A stretch of 64,000 nt of DNA, taken from positions 1,302,001 through 1,366,000 of the forward strand of contig CBDDGS010000019.1 in assembly GCA_965227935.1 (NCBI GenBank). Reading direction: 5' to 3'. This DNA comes from JAWPMT01 sp965227935 (GTDB lineage: Bacteria > Bacteroidota > Bacteroidia > Cytophagales > Cyclobacteriaceae). The position numbers and the translations under genes were made by a program. Below the pieces are notes generated by a model. The model did not search any database. It was not told where the DNA came from and saw only the letters and a list, made by a program, of their open reading frames with translations. This document shows, piece after piece, positions 1-10,600 of this stretch (position 1 is the stretch's first letter; each line of letters begins with the position of its first letter).

Positions 1-1
1 T

Positions 2-889
2 GCGGGAGACAATTTATTTGAGCAGACCTTTTATGCGAACAGTTCTGATATTAACTCATTTACCCAAGGGTTTGCTGGATTCTCCTTTGACGGTAATGTA
101 GGCATTGGGACAACCTCACCGGCGCAATTATTTCATGTGCAGGGGGGTGATGCAGTTATTCGATCCCCAAACGGAGAAAACCGGTTTTATTTTGCGAGAG
201 GGGATGATGATGAGGCGGGGGGTATTTTTTATGCATACGATAATACCGCCAATAACACAATTCGGCTTCATTCTGAGGGCAGTAGCTATATAACGGGTGG
301 CAACGTCGGCATCGGTACTACCACCCCCGACAGCAAACTCACAGTAGTAGGTCATGTAAATGTCGGCGGTGAAGGTAACGCCTGGATAAAAGCGCGACAC
401 ATCAACGGAAAGCACTGGCAAAATTCCGGTTACCACGAGCTGCTCTTAAACTACCATACGGGCTACGCCGTCAAAGTTGGGTTTGGCAATCAGGATGCAA
501 ACCTCCTTGTGAGTGGCGACGTCGGCATCGGCACAACCACCCCCGAGGCCAAACTCACCGTGGATGGCGACATCCGTGCGACCAAAGTTCAAGTGGTTGC
601 CGATGTAAACTCTGTCCCCGACTACGTCTTCAGCGAGGACTACGAGCTCCAGTCGCTTGAGGAAGTCGAAGCTTACGTGAAAGAAAACAGCCACTTACCC
701 GAAGTACCCTCAGCAGAAGAGATTGCCGAAGAGGGTCATGATCTTGGTGCCATGAACCTGCTGTTGTTGAAGAAAATCGAGGAGCTCACGCTCTACCTCA
801 TCGACGAGCGGAAACAAAACCAAAAACAGCAAGAAGAGATCGCTGAACTACGGGCAGCGGTCGAAGCACTAAGAGGATCTGACCGATGA
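2..889 (+). CDS. Fibre-like GIGTTTP-repeat protein with C-terminal coiled coil (5' end missing)
   Basis: The frame is open from the left edge, so only the last 295 residues are visible. Three copies of a short motif of the form G-N/D-VGIGTT-S/T-P, followed about five residues later by a KLTV-like stretch, lie near residues 33, 100 and 173. The last ~90 residues are the conserved tail seen on many Bacteroidota surface fibre proteins (YVFSEDYELQSLEEVEAYV, then SHLPEVPSA, then NLLLLKKIEELTLYLI), ending in a charged coiled coil. Related tails resemble the intramolecular-chaperone/trimerisation ends of phage tail fibres, so a trimeric exported fibre is likely. Its stop overlaps the next start (ATGA at 886-889), so the two genes are probably translationally coupled. 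Function inferred from repeat type and neighbours. Confidence 0.75.
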   Translation, partial: AGDNLFEQTFYANSSDINSFTQGFAGFSFDGNVGIGTTSPAQLFHVQGGDAVIRSPNGENRFYFARGDDDEAGGIFYAYDNTANNTIRLHSEGSSYITGGNVGIGTTTPDSKLTVVGHVNVGGEGNAWIKARHINGKHWQNSGYHELLLNYHTGYAVKVGFGNQDANLLVSGDVGIGTTTPEAKLTVDGDIRATKVQVVADVNSVPDYVFSEDYELQSLEEVEAYVKENSHLPEVPSAEEIAEEGHDLGAMNLLLLKKIEELTLYLIDERKQNQKQQEEIAELRAAVEALRGSDR

Positions 890-3800
890 ACAACCCAACC
901 AACCTGACCATCATGACTATCCCAACCATCCCAAATATCGTGGTTCAGACAATGAACCGTGTCAGCGACCCGGGCGTTGTGACCACTGCAGCTGGCAGGC
1001 TACCGACATGGCTGCAATTCGCATCATTGCTGCTGCTGTGCACGTTCGGACCCATTGTTAGCTTCGGGCAGGATGTGCCAGACATTGTTCCTCCCTCACC
1101 AGGCGCTTTCGAGATGACCCGGTTTGCAGCACAGCAGCCCAATCTTTACACGGGCACTGCCAATGTGAGTGTACCGCTCTACACCATTCCTTATGATGGG
1201 TGGGCTATTCCATTGAGCCTAAGCTACGGCGCCTCCGGAATCAAGGCCAATCAGGAAGCAAGCGAGGTAGGATTGGGTTGGTCATTGAATGCTACTGCTG
1301 TCGTATCTCGAACCATTCTCGGTAAGAACGACCTGTTTCAGGGCGTAGGATCGCAGGTACCGGGTTATGTGTATGACCCGGAGCCGATCCCTGATACCAT
1401 AGTCTTCAATGACGAATACTGGCAGCGACTCTACTACTCGAGTGGAGCCGTTGATACACGACCGGACCTTTTCAATTACAGCTTCTTCGGTTTTTCAGGC
1501 ACGTTCGTCCTGGGAAAGAAGTCCGGCGATGACATCCCGGTGATCAAGCTCAATGAGGACGGTTGCCGCATTACCTACGATGAAGCCAATAGGCTTTTCA
1601 CTATCGATACGCCAACGGGGTACAAAGGCACTTTCGACATACCCGAACGTAGCACCAGCGCCTCGGGCACCGCTGCTAGCAATCCTGCCGCATGGAAGCT
1701 AGAGAATAACTATAGCGATCCATTGCAATTGAAGAATCAGGGAATGCTGCGTCCCACCACGTCGTGGTACCTGTCAAAAATCGAGGGTCCCAGAAAGCGA
1801 ATCCTCCTTTTTGAATACGACATGGTGTTGAATGCTGACAATCAGGAGTACGAAAGCAACTACGCCTCCATCACACAGCCCACCTGGACGGCAGGCTCCA
1901 ACTTCGGAGCTTTCATGACCATACAGGAGCATGTTTACCTGAAGACGATCGAGATCCCAGACGAAATACGGATTACCTTCCAAATGGAAGACAGGGAGGA
2001 CCTGGAGCGCAACTACCTGTACCAGAACACGGACGAATTTCCCCTTGCAGCTGCCAGACTCAGACGCTATTCGGGCATCAGCGTGGAGGGATTGTCAGGC
2101 TCTTCATTGTCCAAAGACATTCATTTCCATCAGTCCTACTTTAACTACGACTACCTGGACCATGGGACGCAAGACAAAGTTGCATGGCTCCGGAGCCGAC
2201 TGGACAAGGTCACGATGGAGGATCAGGTTTATCGGTTCACTTATTATTATGGGGAGGACGGTGTGCCTCGCAAGAGTACGCGCGGACTTGACAACTTTGG
2301 CCATTACAATCGGAAAGCGACGCTTACCGAAGGCATGGGTCAGAATGTGGGTACGAACAATGTGGCGGTTTCTGATCCCTCTTGGATCTACTTCCAGCAA
2401 TCTGATTTTGTCGCCAATATTGACTACGGCATCGCCGGTGCATTGAGGCGGGTCTACTATCCTACAGGCGGTTTCACAGAATTCAACTACGACAGTCATG
2501 AATACTATGCGGCAGGATTGGAGGAAGGTGATGGCGCTGAGGCGGTTAATGCCAACGGGGATGCGGGGAGCGCTTATGCAGGTGGTTTACGCATCAGATC
2601 CATCGAGACAGATGATGGTGATGGAAATAGACTTAGAAAGTCATACGAATACCTCAATGAAGCTGGAGATCGGTCCTCTGGGCTTTTGATGAAGCCATTA
2701 CACTATTCAATTTTCTGGATTGGGGGTGAGAACCAAGTAATCGAGAAAGTAGTCCCAGCTGACAGATTTTTTGCTGTTAATTCGGCAGAAGGTAGAAACG
2801 TAGGGTATTCACGGGTAGTTGAAAGGACCGAAAACCTCTCGACATTGGAGAGTTTCTCTTCCGTCTATCGGTATCGGAACATCCCTTCTCGATTAACTCG
2901 AGACCTTGATCTCACAGACTTTGAAGACAATTGGTCAAATGCCTACGAGAATGGCAAGATTGAGTATAGCGGGAATAGAGAGGCAAAGGGTGATTTAGTT
3001 CGGACTGAAACTACTGAATACTACCCCTACCAGACCGCGAGCAAACCAAGAGCATGGAACTATGGAAACATATCTTCCAATGGTCTTGAGGATTTTTGGT
3101 ACGTTCCCTACAAGATTGCCACGACCACTTTAGCGCCTGAGAAAGTCACTGAGTGGGTACACACTAGTACCGGTACTATCACCACGGAGAGCACCTACGG
3201 CTACAATCAAAGACTGCAAATGGGTACAATAGTCACCACTGACAGCGAGGGCAACAGTAAGCGAGTCATCCTTAGGAGACCGTTGGACTTCGCACCACCT
3301 TCGCCCATTATTCAGCAGTTGCGGTCAATGAATCTCATCGATCCCGTCCTTGAGACCATCACGGAAGTCGACGGGAAGATAGTAGGGGCATCTGGTGTGC
3401 AATACGAGTTCGAACACGACATCCCAGTGGTGCGAACCACCTACACACACGAGATAGACAAGCCCTTTCTGGCCAGTGTAGATGGCAGTTCCTTTTTGGG
3501 AGGCTATACGGAGAATACCACATTCCTGGACTACGATGCAGAGGGCCATCCGTTAGAGTACCGCGCCCGTGATGGTGTGACCACCTCATTTATCTGGGAC
3601 GATACCCATGATATTCCTCTGGTTCAGGGTCAGGGCGTGAGTTTTGATGACTTGAACGTTGCCTATGCAGCTGCCCAGGGAGCTGACTACGAGGAAGCCA
3701 TTCGGCAGGACCCCCGTACCTCGAGCGCTATGATAAGTACTTACGATCATGATCCCCTGGTAGGGGTAGTCAAGACGACCGGGCCTAATGGACTTTCCAC

Positions 3801-4563
3801 TTCCTTCGATTTTGATGAGTACGAACGGTTGCGGCGAATCAGGGACCCCGACGACAATGTCCTGAAAGAACACGAATACAACTTCATCGATTATAGTCGC
3901 AGTACCATTGCCACTTCTACGTCGCTAAACTTCGGCATCGTGAATCCCGGAACCAGTGCGACAGAGGAAATCGAGATCACGAACGCCGGCAATGAACCGC
4001 TATTGATAACCGACATGACACTACCGACTCACGTGTCATCAACGTGGGACAATCAGTTCATCCCTGATATTCTGGTAGCCCCCGGGGAAAAATTCCACCT
4101 ACCCTTCACATTTGACGCGGTGGTGCCGGGTGCCAATTCAGGAACAATTGTTCTTCACACGCCGCTTGGTGACCAGACTGTCAGTTATTCAGCCCAGGTC
4201 GACGAGGCTACCAGGGTGATGGGTCTACCGGAGACATGCATCAGGGTGGCGGAAAACTTTGCTTCGTTCCCGGTCGCCGTGACCAACGACGGGAATTCGC
4301 TCTTAACAGTAACATTCGTTGAAAGCGACGACGAAAAGGTAGTGCCACTTCACGTGGATATGGAGTACGATGACCTCGGATTTCCACATTACACTTTCGT
4401 CGAGGTGCTACCCGGCAGTACCAACTGGGTACAAGTACAATTGCAAAGTACCCAAGGCGATTGGGACGGGGAAGCGGAGCTAACCTTTCAAAGCGACGCC
4501 ACGGAAGTGGGCGAGACCCGAGTCAGAATCATTGGAAGCAATAACCCCAACGGCTGTGAATAA
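886..4563 (+). CDS. Secreted YD-repeat/RHS-like protein with C-terminal ASH-type domain
   Basis: A 1,225-residue protein whose ATG overlaps the preceding stop. A hydrophobic stretch (residues ~41-58, ending SFGQ) looks like a signal peptide with a long n-region; an in-frame ATG at 952 would give a shorter leader. The mature start (GAFEMTRFAAQQPNLYTG, then LSLSYGASGIKANQEASEVG) is the standard N-terminus of Bacteroidota RHS/YD-repeat proteins. YD-like strands follow to about residue 1000. Residues ~1005-1110 (LNFGIVNPGTSATEEIEITN) match the ASH/choice-of-anchor-D immunoglobulin fold, and a second weaker copy ends the protein. There is no RHS core motif and no toxin tip, so this is probably a structural or shell partner for the giant RHS protein downstream. 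Confident on family, not on role. Confidence 0.8.
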   Translation: MNNPTNLTIMTIPTIPNIVVQTMNRVSDPGVVTTAAGRLPTWLQFASLLLLCTFGPIVSFGQDVPDIVPPSPGAFEMTRFAAQQPNLYTGTANVSVPLYTIPYDGWAIPLSLSYGASGIKANQEASEVGLGWSLNATAVVSRTILGKNDLFQGVGSQVPGYVYDPEPIPDTIVFNDEYWQRLYYSSGAVDTRPDLFNYSFFGFSGTFVLGKKSGDDIPVIKLNEDGCRITYDEANRLFTIDTPTGYKGTFDIPERSTSASGTAASNPAAWKLENNYSDPLQLKNQGMLRPTTSWYLSKIEGPRKRILLFEYDMVLNADNQEYESNYASITQPTWTAGSNFGAFMTIQEHVYLKTIEIPDEIRITFQMEDREDLERNYLYQNTDEFPLAAARLRRYSGISVEGLSGSSLSKDIHFHQSYFNYDYLDHGTQDKVAWLRSRLDKVTMEDQVYRFTYYYGEDGVPRKSTRGLDNFGHYNRKATLTEGMGQNVGTNNVAVSDPSWIYFQQSDFVANIDYGIAGALRRVYYPTGGFTEFNYDSHEYYAAGLEEGDGAEAVNANGDAGSAYAGGLRIRSIETDDGDGNRLRKSYEYLNEAGDRSSGLLMKPLHYSIFWIGGENQVIEKVVPADRFFAVNSAEGRNVGYSRVVERTENLSTLESFSSVYRYRNIPSRLTRDLDLTDFEDNWSNAYENGKIEYSGNREAKGDLVRTETTEYYPYQTASKPRAWNYGNISSNGLEDFWYVPYKIATTTLAPEKVTEWVHTSTGTITTESTYGYNQRLQMGTIVTTDSEGNSKRVILRRPLDFAPPSPIIQQLRSMNLIDPVLETITEVDGKIVGASGVQYEFEHDIPVVRTTYTHEIDKPFLASVDGSSFLGGYTENTTFLDYDAEGHPLEYRARDGVTTSFIWDDTHDIPLVQGQGVSFDDLNVAYAAAQGADYEEAIRQDPRTSSAMISTYDHDPLVGVVKTTGPNGLSTSFDFDEYERLRRIRDPDDNVLKEHEYNFIDYSRSTIATSTSLNFGIVNPGTSATEEIEITNAGNEPLLITDMTLPTHVSSTWDNQFIPDILVAPGEKFHLPFTFDAVVPGANSGTIVLHTPLGDQTVSYSAQVDEATRVMGLPETCIRVAENFASFPVAVTNDGNSLLTVTFVESDDEKVVPLHVDMEYDDLGFPHYTFVEVLPGSTNWVQVQLQSTQGDWDGEAELTFQSDATEVGETRVRIIGSNNPNGCE

Positions 4564-4657
4564 AAAGACAGGAAGAATCGCGACGGGCGTCAGGGAGTTG
4601 AGCCATAGCATCCATAGAGAGCCTCTAACAGCTGCAGGAGTACAACCTAACCAATCA

Positions 4658-7600
4658 ATGAGCCCTAAGTTGAACCTACGTCGAAGTCCTGAACCCGAGA
4701 GGTCGGGAGACTTTCTGGGAAGACGGAGGCATCGATGGATTATAGGCACTTGCTTGCTACTGTTGATGTTGCCCTTCGAGCTTTGGGCACAGTCCATCAC
4801 AGGTTCGACGAGTGTCATCGCTGGCGTCCAAGCTGAATACTCTGTCAATTACACGGGTGTCCGTGTGAGTTGGGATGCCGGAACAGGTGGCACGGTGCAC
4901 GACACCTGGGTGAGTAACGGCAAAAACTACAGCAAGGTCTCCTGGTCGACTCCTGGCAGCAAGACACTGGAGTTCAAACAAAGTGGTTCGGTCATCGCTT
5001 CCTTGTCCGTGACGGCAGCGGCCCCCGCGCTTTACCCGGGTAGTATCAGCGGGTCGCAGGCGGTTTGCGAGTCTGGTGACCCTAGCCAATTATCGAGCAC
5101 ACAGGATGCATCCGGTGGACTTGGCACCCGTCAATACCAGTGGCAGCAAAAGACGTCGAGGACCAGCTACTCCAATATCAGCGGAGCAACATCCGCCGCT
5201 TATAATCCTCCGACGCTCAGCACCACAACAACCTTCCGAAGGCGTGTGCAAGATGACTATTCCACCGAATACACGGATGAAGTGGTGGTGACTGTCTACC
5301 ATGTAATTGGTGGGAGCATTAGTGGAACAGAAACGATTTGCTACAACGGCAACCCTGACAAGATCACGAATTCACAAAATGCGGCTGGAGGCGATGGATC
5401 CTATGCTTACCACTGGGAAGTCTCTACAGACAATGTCAACTGGTCTGTGATCAGTGGGGCAACGAATGCGACCTACAACCCGGGAAATCTAACGACTACT
5501 ACTTCTTACAAGCGAGGCGCAACTTCCGCCAATTGTGATATAGCCTATTCCAATACGGTTACAAAAACCGTATTACCAGCGATCAATCCGGGTGAGATCA
5601 ATTCGCAGGATGCCATTTGCTACGAGACGGACCCCGCGAAGATTACCAACAAAACTTCGCCTTCAGGTGGGACGGGTGTTTACACCTATCAATGGCAGAG
5701 GTATGTCAATAACACCTGGACCGACATTTCAGGGGCTACGGGCCTGGAGTATGATCCTTCCCTGGATCTGACGGCGGACCGTTACTACAGACGGGTGGTG
5801 ACTTCAGAAAACTGCGGATCTGCCAATACTCCGCCTGTTCTCATAGAGGTCGCGCCTGCATTGCAGGGAGGCACCATTTCCGATGACCAAACCATTTGCT
5901 TTGGCACAATCCCAAGTAAACTGCTGAATGAAGGCGGTGCCAGCGGCGGCAATGGCGCCATTGCCTACCAGTGGGAGTATTCCACGGCCACGGTCGCCTG
6001 GACGGAGATTGAAGGTGCTACGGCCAAAGGCTACAGTCCGGGTGAGCTTTTTCAGACTACCTCGTTTCGTCGCATGGCTTACTCTGAATCCTGTGGAAGC
6101 GTAGCATCCAACACGGTAGAGGTCACGGTTCGCGGTAAGTTGGGGCCGGGCACCATCACTGGCGACCAAACCATTTGTCATGGCGGTGACCCCGCAACCA
6201 TCACCGCTGGGCAGGCACCCGTCGGAGGCGACAATGAAAACTATGACTATAGCTGGCAATTCTCGACGGATGGCAATTCATGGACAGACATCGAAATCGA
6301 AGGGCCAGTTGTGCCGAATTGGTACAATCCCCCTGCGGGACTTACTGAGACCACCATGTACCGCAGAGGTGTGGAGTCAGCAGATTGTGAAGTCAGGTAC
6401 ACCACGCCTGTGACCGTTACGGTGAGCGACGAGCTGACGCCAGGGGAGATCGCTGGAGTGCAAGAGATATGTGATGGGACCGATGCTGGCATGCTTTCGT
6501 CGGTGTCACTGCCGCAAGGTGGAGAAGGGCCATCAAGCTACCAATATACCTGGCAGGTATCCCCCAACAATGCTGACTGGGAAGATGTGGCCGGAGCTGG
6601 CGAGACACTCGATCCGACCGATGTCCTGTACGCCGATCGTTGGTACAGGCGCATGGTCACATCCGGTGCTTGTGGGACGGCGGCGACCAGCTCGGTAAAA
6701 GTAACGGTTGCCGATCCCGTCGATGGAGGAGCCATCTCGGAAGCACAGACGATTTGTTTTGGAGCCATTCCAGAACGATTGGTCAATGCAGGTGGCGCCA
6801 CCGGAGGGATTGGTGCGTTTACCTATCAGTGGGAGTCTTCCACAGACAATATCAACTGGTCGGAGATCAGCGGGGAAGTAGGCAAGGGCTTCAGTCCCGG
6901 GGAGCTATTCCAGACCACTTATTTTCGTCGACGGGCGGACTCTGAGAGCTGCGAAAGCGACGAGTCCAACGTAATCGAGATCACCGTCCTTGGCAAGTTG
7001 GGCCCTGGCACCATCTCTGGGGACCAGACCATTTGTTATGAAGGCGACCCGGCAATTATCACCGCAGGACAGGCGCCCGTGGGAGGAGACGATGTCAACT
7101 ATGATTACAGCTGGCAGTACTCCACAGACCTCACCACCTGGACGGATATTGTCATCGAGGAGCCCGTGACTCCCAATTGGTACAATCCTCCTGCAGGTTT
7201 GACTCAGACCACTTATTACCGTCGCGGGGTGATCTCCGGCGGGTGTGCTATTCGGTACACTGCACCTGTAACAGTCACGGTGCTGGATGAACTGACACCG
7301 GGTGCGATAGGTGGCGTACAGACGATCTGCGATGCTACGGATGCGGGTCTCATTTCGTCGGTGTCGCTGCCTCAAGGAGGGGAAGGTCCATCGAGCTACC
7401 AGTACACCTGGCAAGTTTCGCCCAATGATACGGACTGGGAAGTCGTGGCCGGAAGCGAGGAGAGCCTTGATCCGCCGGACATCCTGTACGCCGATCGCTG
7501 GTACAGACGCGTCGTTACTTCCGGTAGCTGCGGTACTGCCGAGACAAATTCGGTGAAGGTTACCGTCGCTGACCCGGTCGAGGGAGGCTCCATCTCCGAT

Positions 7601-10600
7601 GCGCAAACGATCTGCTTTGGCTCAGTGCCGGAAAGACTTCTCAATACCGAGGGCGGCAGTGGAGGGATTGGTCCGATTACCTATCAATGGGAATTCTCAG
7701 TGGACAATGTCAATTGGGAAGCGATTGCGGGAGAAGTTGGCAAGGGCTACAGTCCGGATACATTGTACCAGACCACCTGGTTTCGTCGAAGGGCGGACTC
7801 TGAGCAGTGTGAAAGTGACGAATCCAATGAAATAAAGATCACCGTCTATGGCAAGCTCATACCAGGCACGATCTCGGGAGATCAGCTGATTGAGTGGAAT
7901 TCTACCCCCGAGGCGCTTATCGGTACAGAGGCAACAGGTAGTGCTGGAGAGCCGCGGTATCAGTGGCAGGAGTCTGCCGATGGGGAGAGTTGGACAGACA
8001 TCACCGGCTCGACAGGGACGCATCATTATTTTGCCGAGCCTCTGAAGTCCTCCATGTATTATCGACGATACGCCTACACGGACTTATGTCCCCCAACGAC
8101 GTTGAGAGTGACGAACGAGGTATTCGTGGAGGTGGACGCCCTGGTGCTGACGTTCAATGGTCCGTTGGCGAGCGATGACTACAGCCACGGGGGCACTATC
8201 GACATTTCCTGGTCGGCGAATGCGACTGAACTGGGCGGTTACAGTCTGAAGCTCGTGAAAGGGTTTGAGGCGACCAGTCAGGATGCCTACACCTCCGACT
8301 ATGAGGAGCGCATTCCAACAACCCCTCACAGCTTGTCATCTACCATGCCTCCCGGAGGCGACTACCAGGTCCTGATCGAAGTGGACCAGATGCGCTTCCT
8401 TTCTGAGGAGTTCGTGGTGCGGGACCCTGTCGACCATGCATTGGTACAGCCCGTGGAGGTCGAGCGGCTGATGCCAGGCCAGTCCGGTCAGCTGGCGTGG
8501 ACCAATCACTACGACTACCCATATGCCTACAAGGTTCAGTTGGAGTCGCAGTCGGGGGAAAGAGTCACGTTGGCGTCGCAGTTGTCGGGTGGATCAGTAG
8601 GAACGACCACCGAATCTACCTGGGAGGCACCACGGGTGGACCCGGGTATTTATCAACTGATCGTGAGCGAGGAGAACGGATGGATCATCAACTCTGCAGA
8701 AGTAGAGATTCTCCCGGAACGAAACTATGTGAAGGCCTACATTGCCCGCCAACCCCTCCAGGGAACGATCACAGATGTGAAAGATCCTTATCAGGTGCAG
8801 CAATCCATCACGTATTTCGATGGACTTGGGCGTCCGGTCCAGTCTGTTGGCATTGAAGCATCTCCTGCACCAGCAACCGACCTGGTCACACCAATAACGT
8901 ACGATAGCTATGGCAGGCAAAACATAAATTACCTGCCGTTTGCAGAGACGACCAGTGATGGCCAGTTCCATGAAGACGCAATAGTCGCCCAGGCGGGGTA
9001 TTATGAACAAGCATACCCGGGTGATGGGAATGCAGCCTTCTCACAAACCGTCTTTGAGTCTTCGCCACTCAACCGTGTACTATCGCAGGCCGCCCCTGGA
9101 CAAGCCTGGAAGGTGGGGTCTGGCCATACCGTCGATAGTAGGTACGAGGTGAATGGTGAAAATGAAGTCCGGATGCTGACGGTAGTGGATGACCACATTT
9201 CTGTCAACTCCGGCTACTACACCGTGGGCAAGCTGTACAAGAATGCCGTATTGGACGAAAACAACGGAGCGGCAGAAGGGGAGACCATCGAATACTCCAA
9301 CATCTCAGGCCAGGTGGTGATGAAAAAGGTGAAGCTGTCTGAGGCAACTGACGGCAGCAAAACCTACGCGCAGACTTACTATCTCTACGATGAGTACGAC
9401 AACCTGCGGCACGTCGTGCAGCCGGAAGGAATACGGAAGATAGAAGCCGGAGAAGACAACATGACCTGGGATTCCCTTGCTTCTGAGGGCTTTCAGTCCC
9501 GATGGATGTTCAGCTACGAGTATGATCACCGACAGCGCATGATCGCCAAACACGTCCCTGGAGCGCTGTGGACACGCATGGTGTATGATGACCAGGACCG
9601 CCTGGTGCTCACGCAGGATGGCATGATGCGAAGTCAGCCCTCCCCACCGGATCACTACGAGATTCTTACTGACGACCATGAGGCAAACGGTGTGCAGACT
9701 ACCAGTGCGCACTACTTCATCGAAACTCCCGGAAGTATGACTTTCACTGAAGGCTTTGAGGTGGATGGTGCCACCGTTCAGGATTTTGAAGTGACGACCG
9801 AGGCGCAGTTGGAAACAGAGTTCTTCGGCAACAACTGGCAATTCACGAAATATGATCACCTCAACCGACCGGTGCTGACAGGGATTGCCGTCATCGAAAA
9901 GGAGAGTAGCATCGAAGACGAACTCGCCCGGCATTACGAAGGGGCAGGGAGCAGTACCACCGAGGACTACACCGGAGACGGACCGCTGGAGGGCTATACT
10001 GACGCTGCATTCCCGTCGGTCAATCCGGATGAATTGCTGACGGTGACGTACTACGACAACTATGACTTTTATGATGCAGCTGCGTTTGGTCAATCGCTCG
10101 AGTCCCTAAAGCATCCTGATGCCACGGACAGGGTTCGCGGACTGGTAACGGGCACCAAGACCAGGGTCCTCGATACGGACCAGTGGATCACGACCATTAC
10201 CTTCTATGACGATAGGAACAGAGTACTGAAAACAGTCGCTTCGAACTATCTCGATGACCAGGAACTCGATGGTAAGGACATCGTTGAAAACGAGTACCGA
10301 AACAAGGTGTCTCCCCTTGTCGTGCAAACGGTCCGCACACATACAGACGGCAATGGGGGGAGCGTCACCATCGCGGATGAGTTCACCTACGACCACGGAG
10401 ACCGAGTCCTGACGCAGACACAGCGGATTGACGGGGCAAATCCCACTGTAATCGCCAGCAACAGCTACGATTCCCTTGGGCAACTGATCACCAAAGATAT
10501 TGGCGACGGTTTGCAGTCGGTCGATTACCAGTACAACATCCGCGGATGGCTCCGGTCGATCAATGGTGGTTTTGAGGATTTTGACGACGCGACGGACAAG

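Noticed and set aside
1..889. Prophage tail-fibre region
   Set aside because: The repeat protein resembles phage fibres, but no other phage gene is present and the neighbours are RHS/YD proteins with signal peptides.
9305..10093. 262-codon antisense frame in the RHS gene
   Set aside because: Lies opposite strongly supported YD-repeat codons; no domain or start signal. Same holds for other long antisense frames in this gene (e.g. 6905-7606, 10106-10642).
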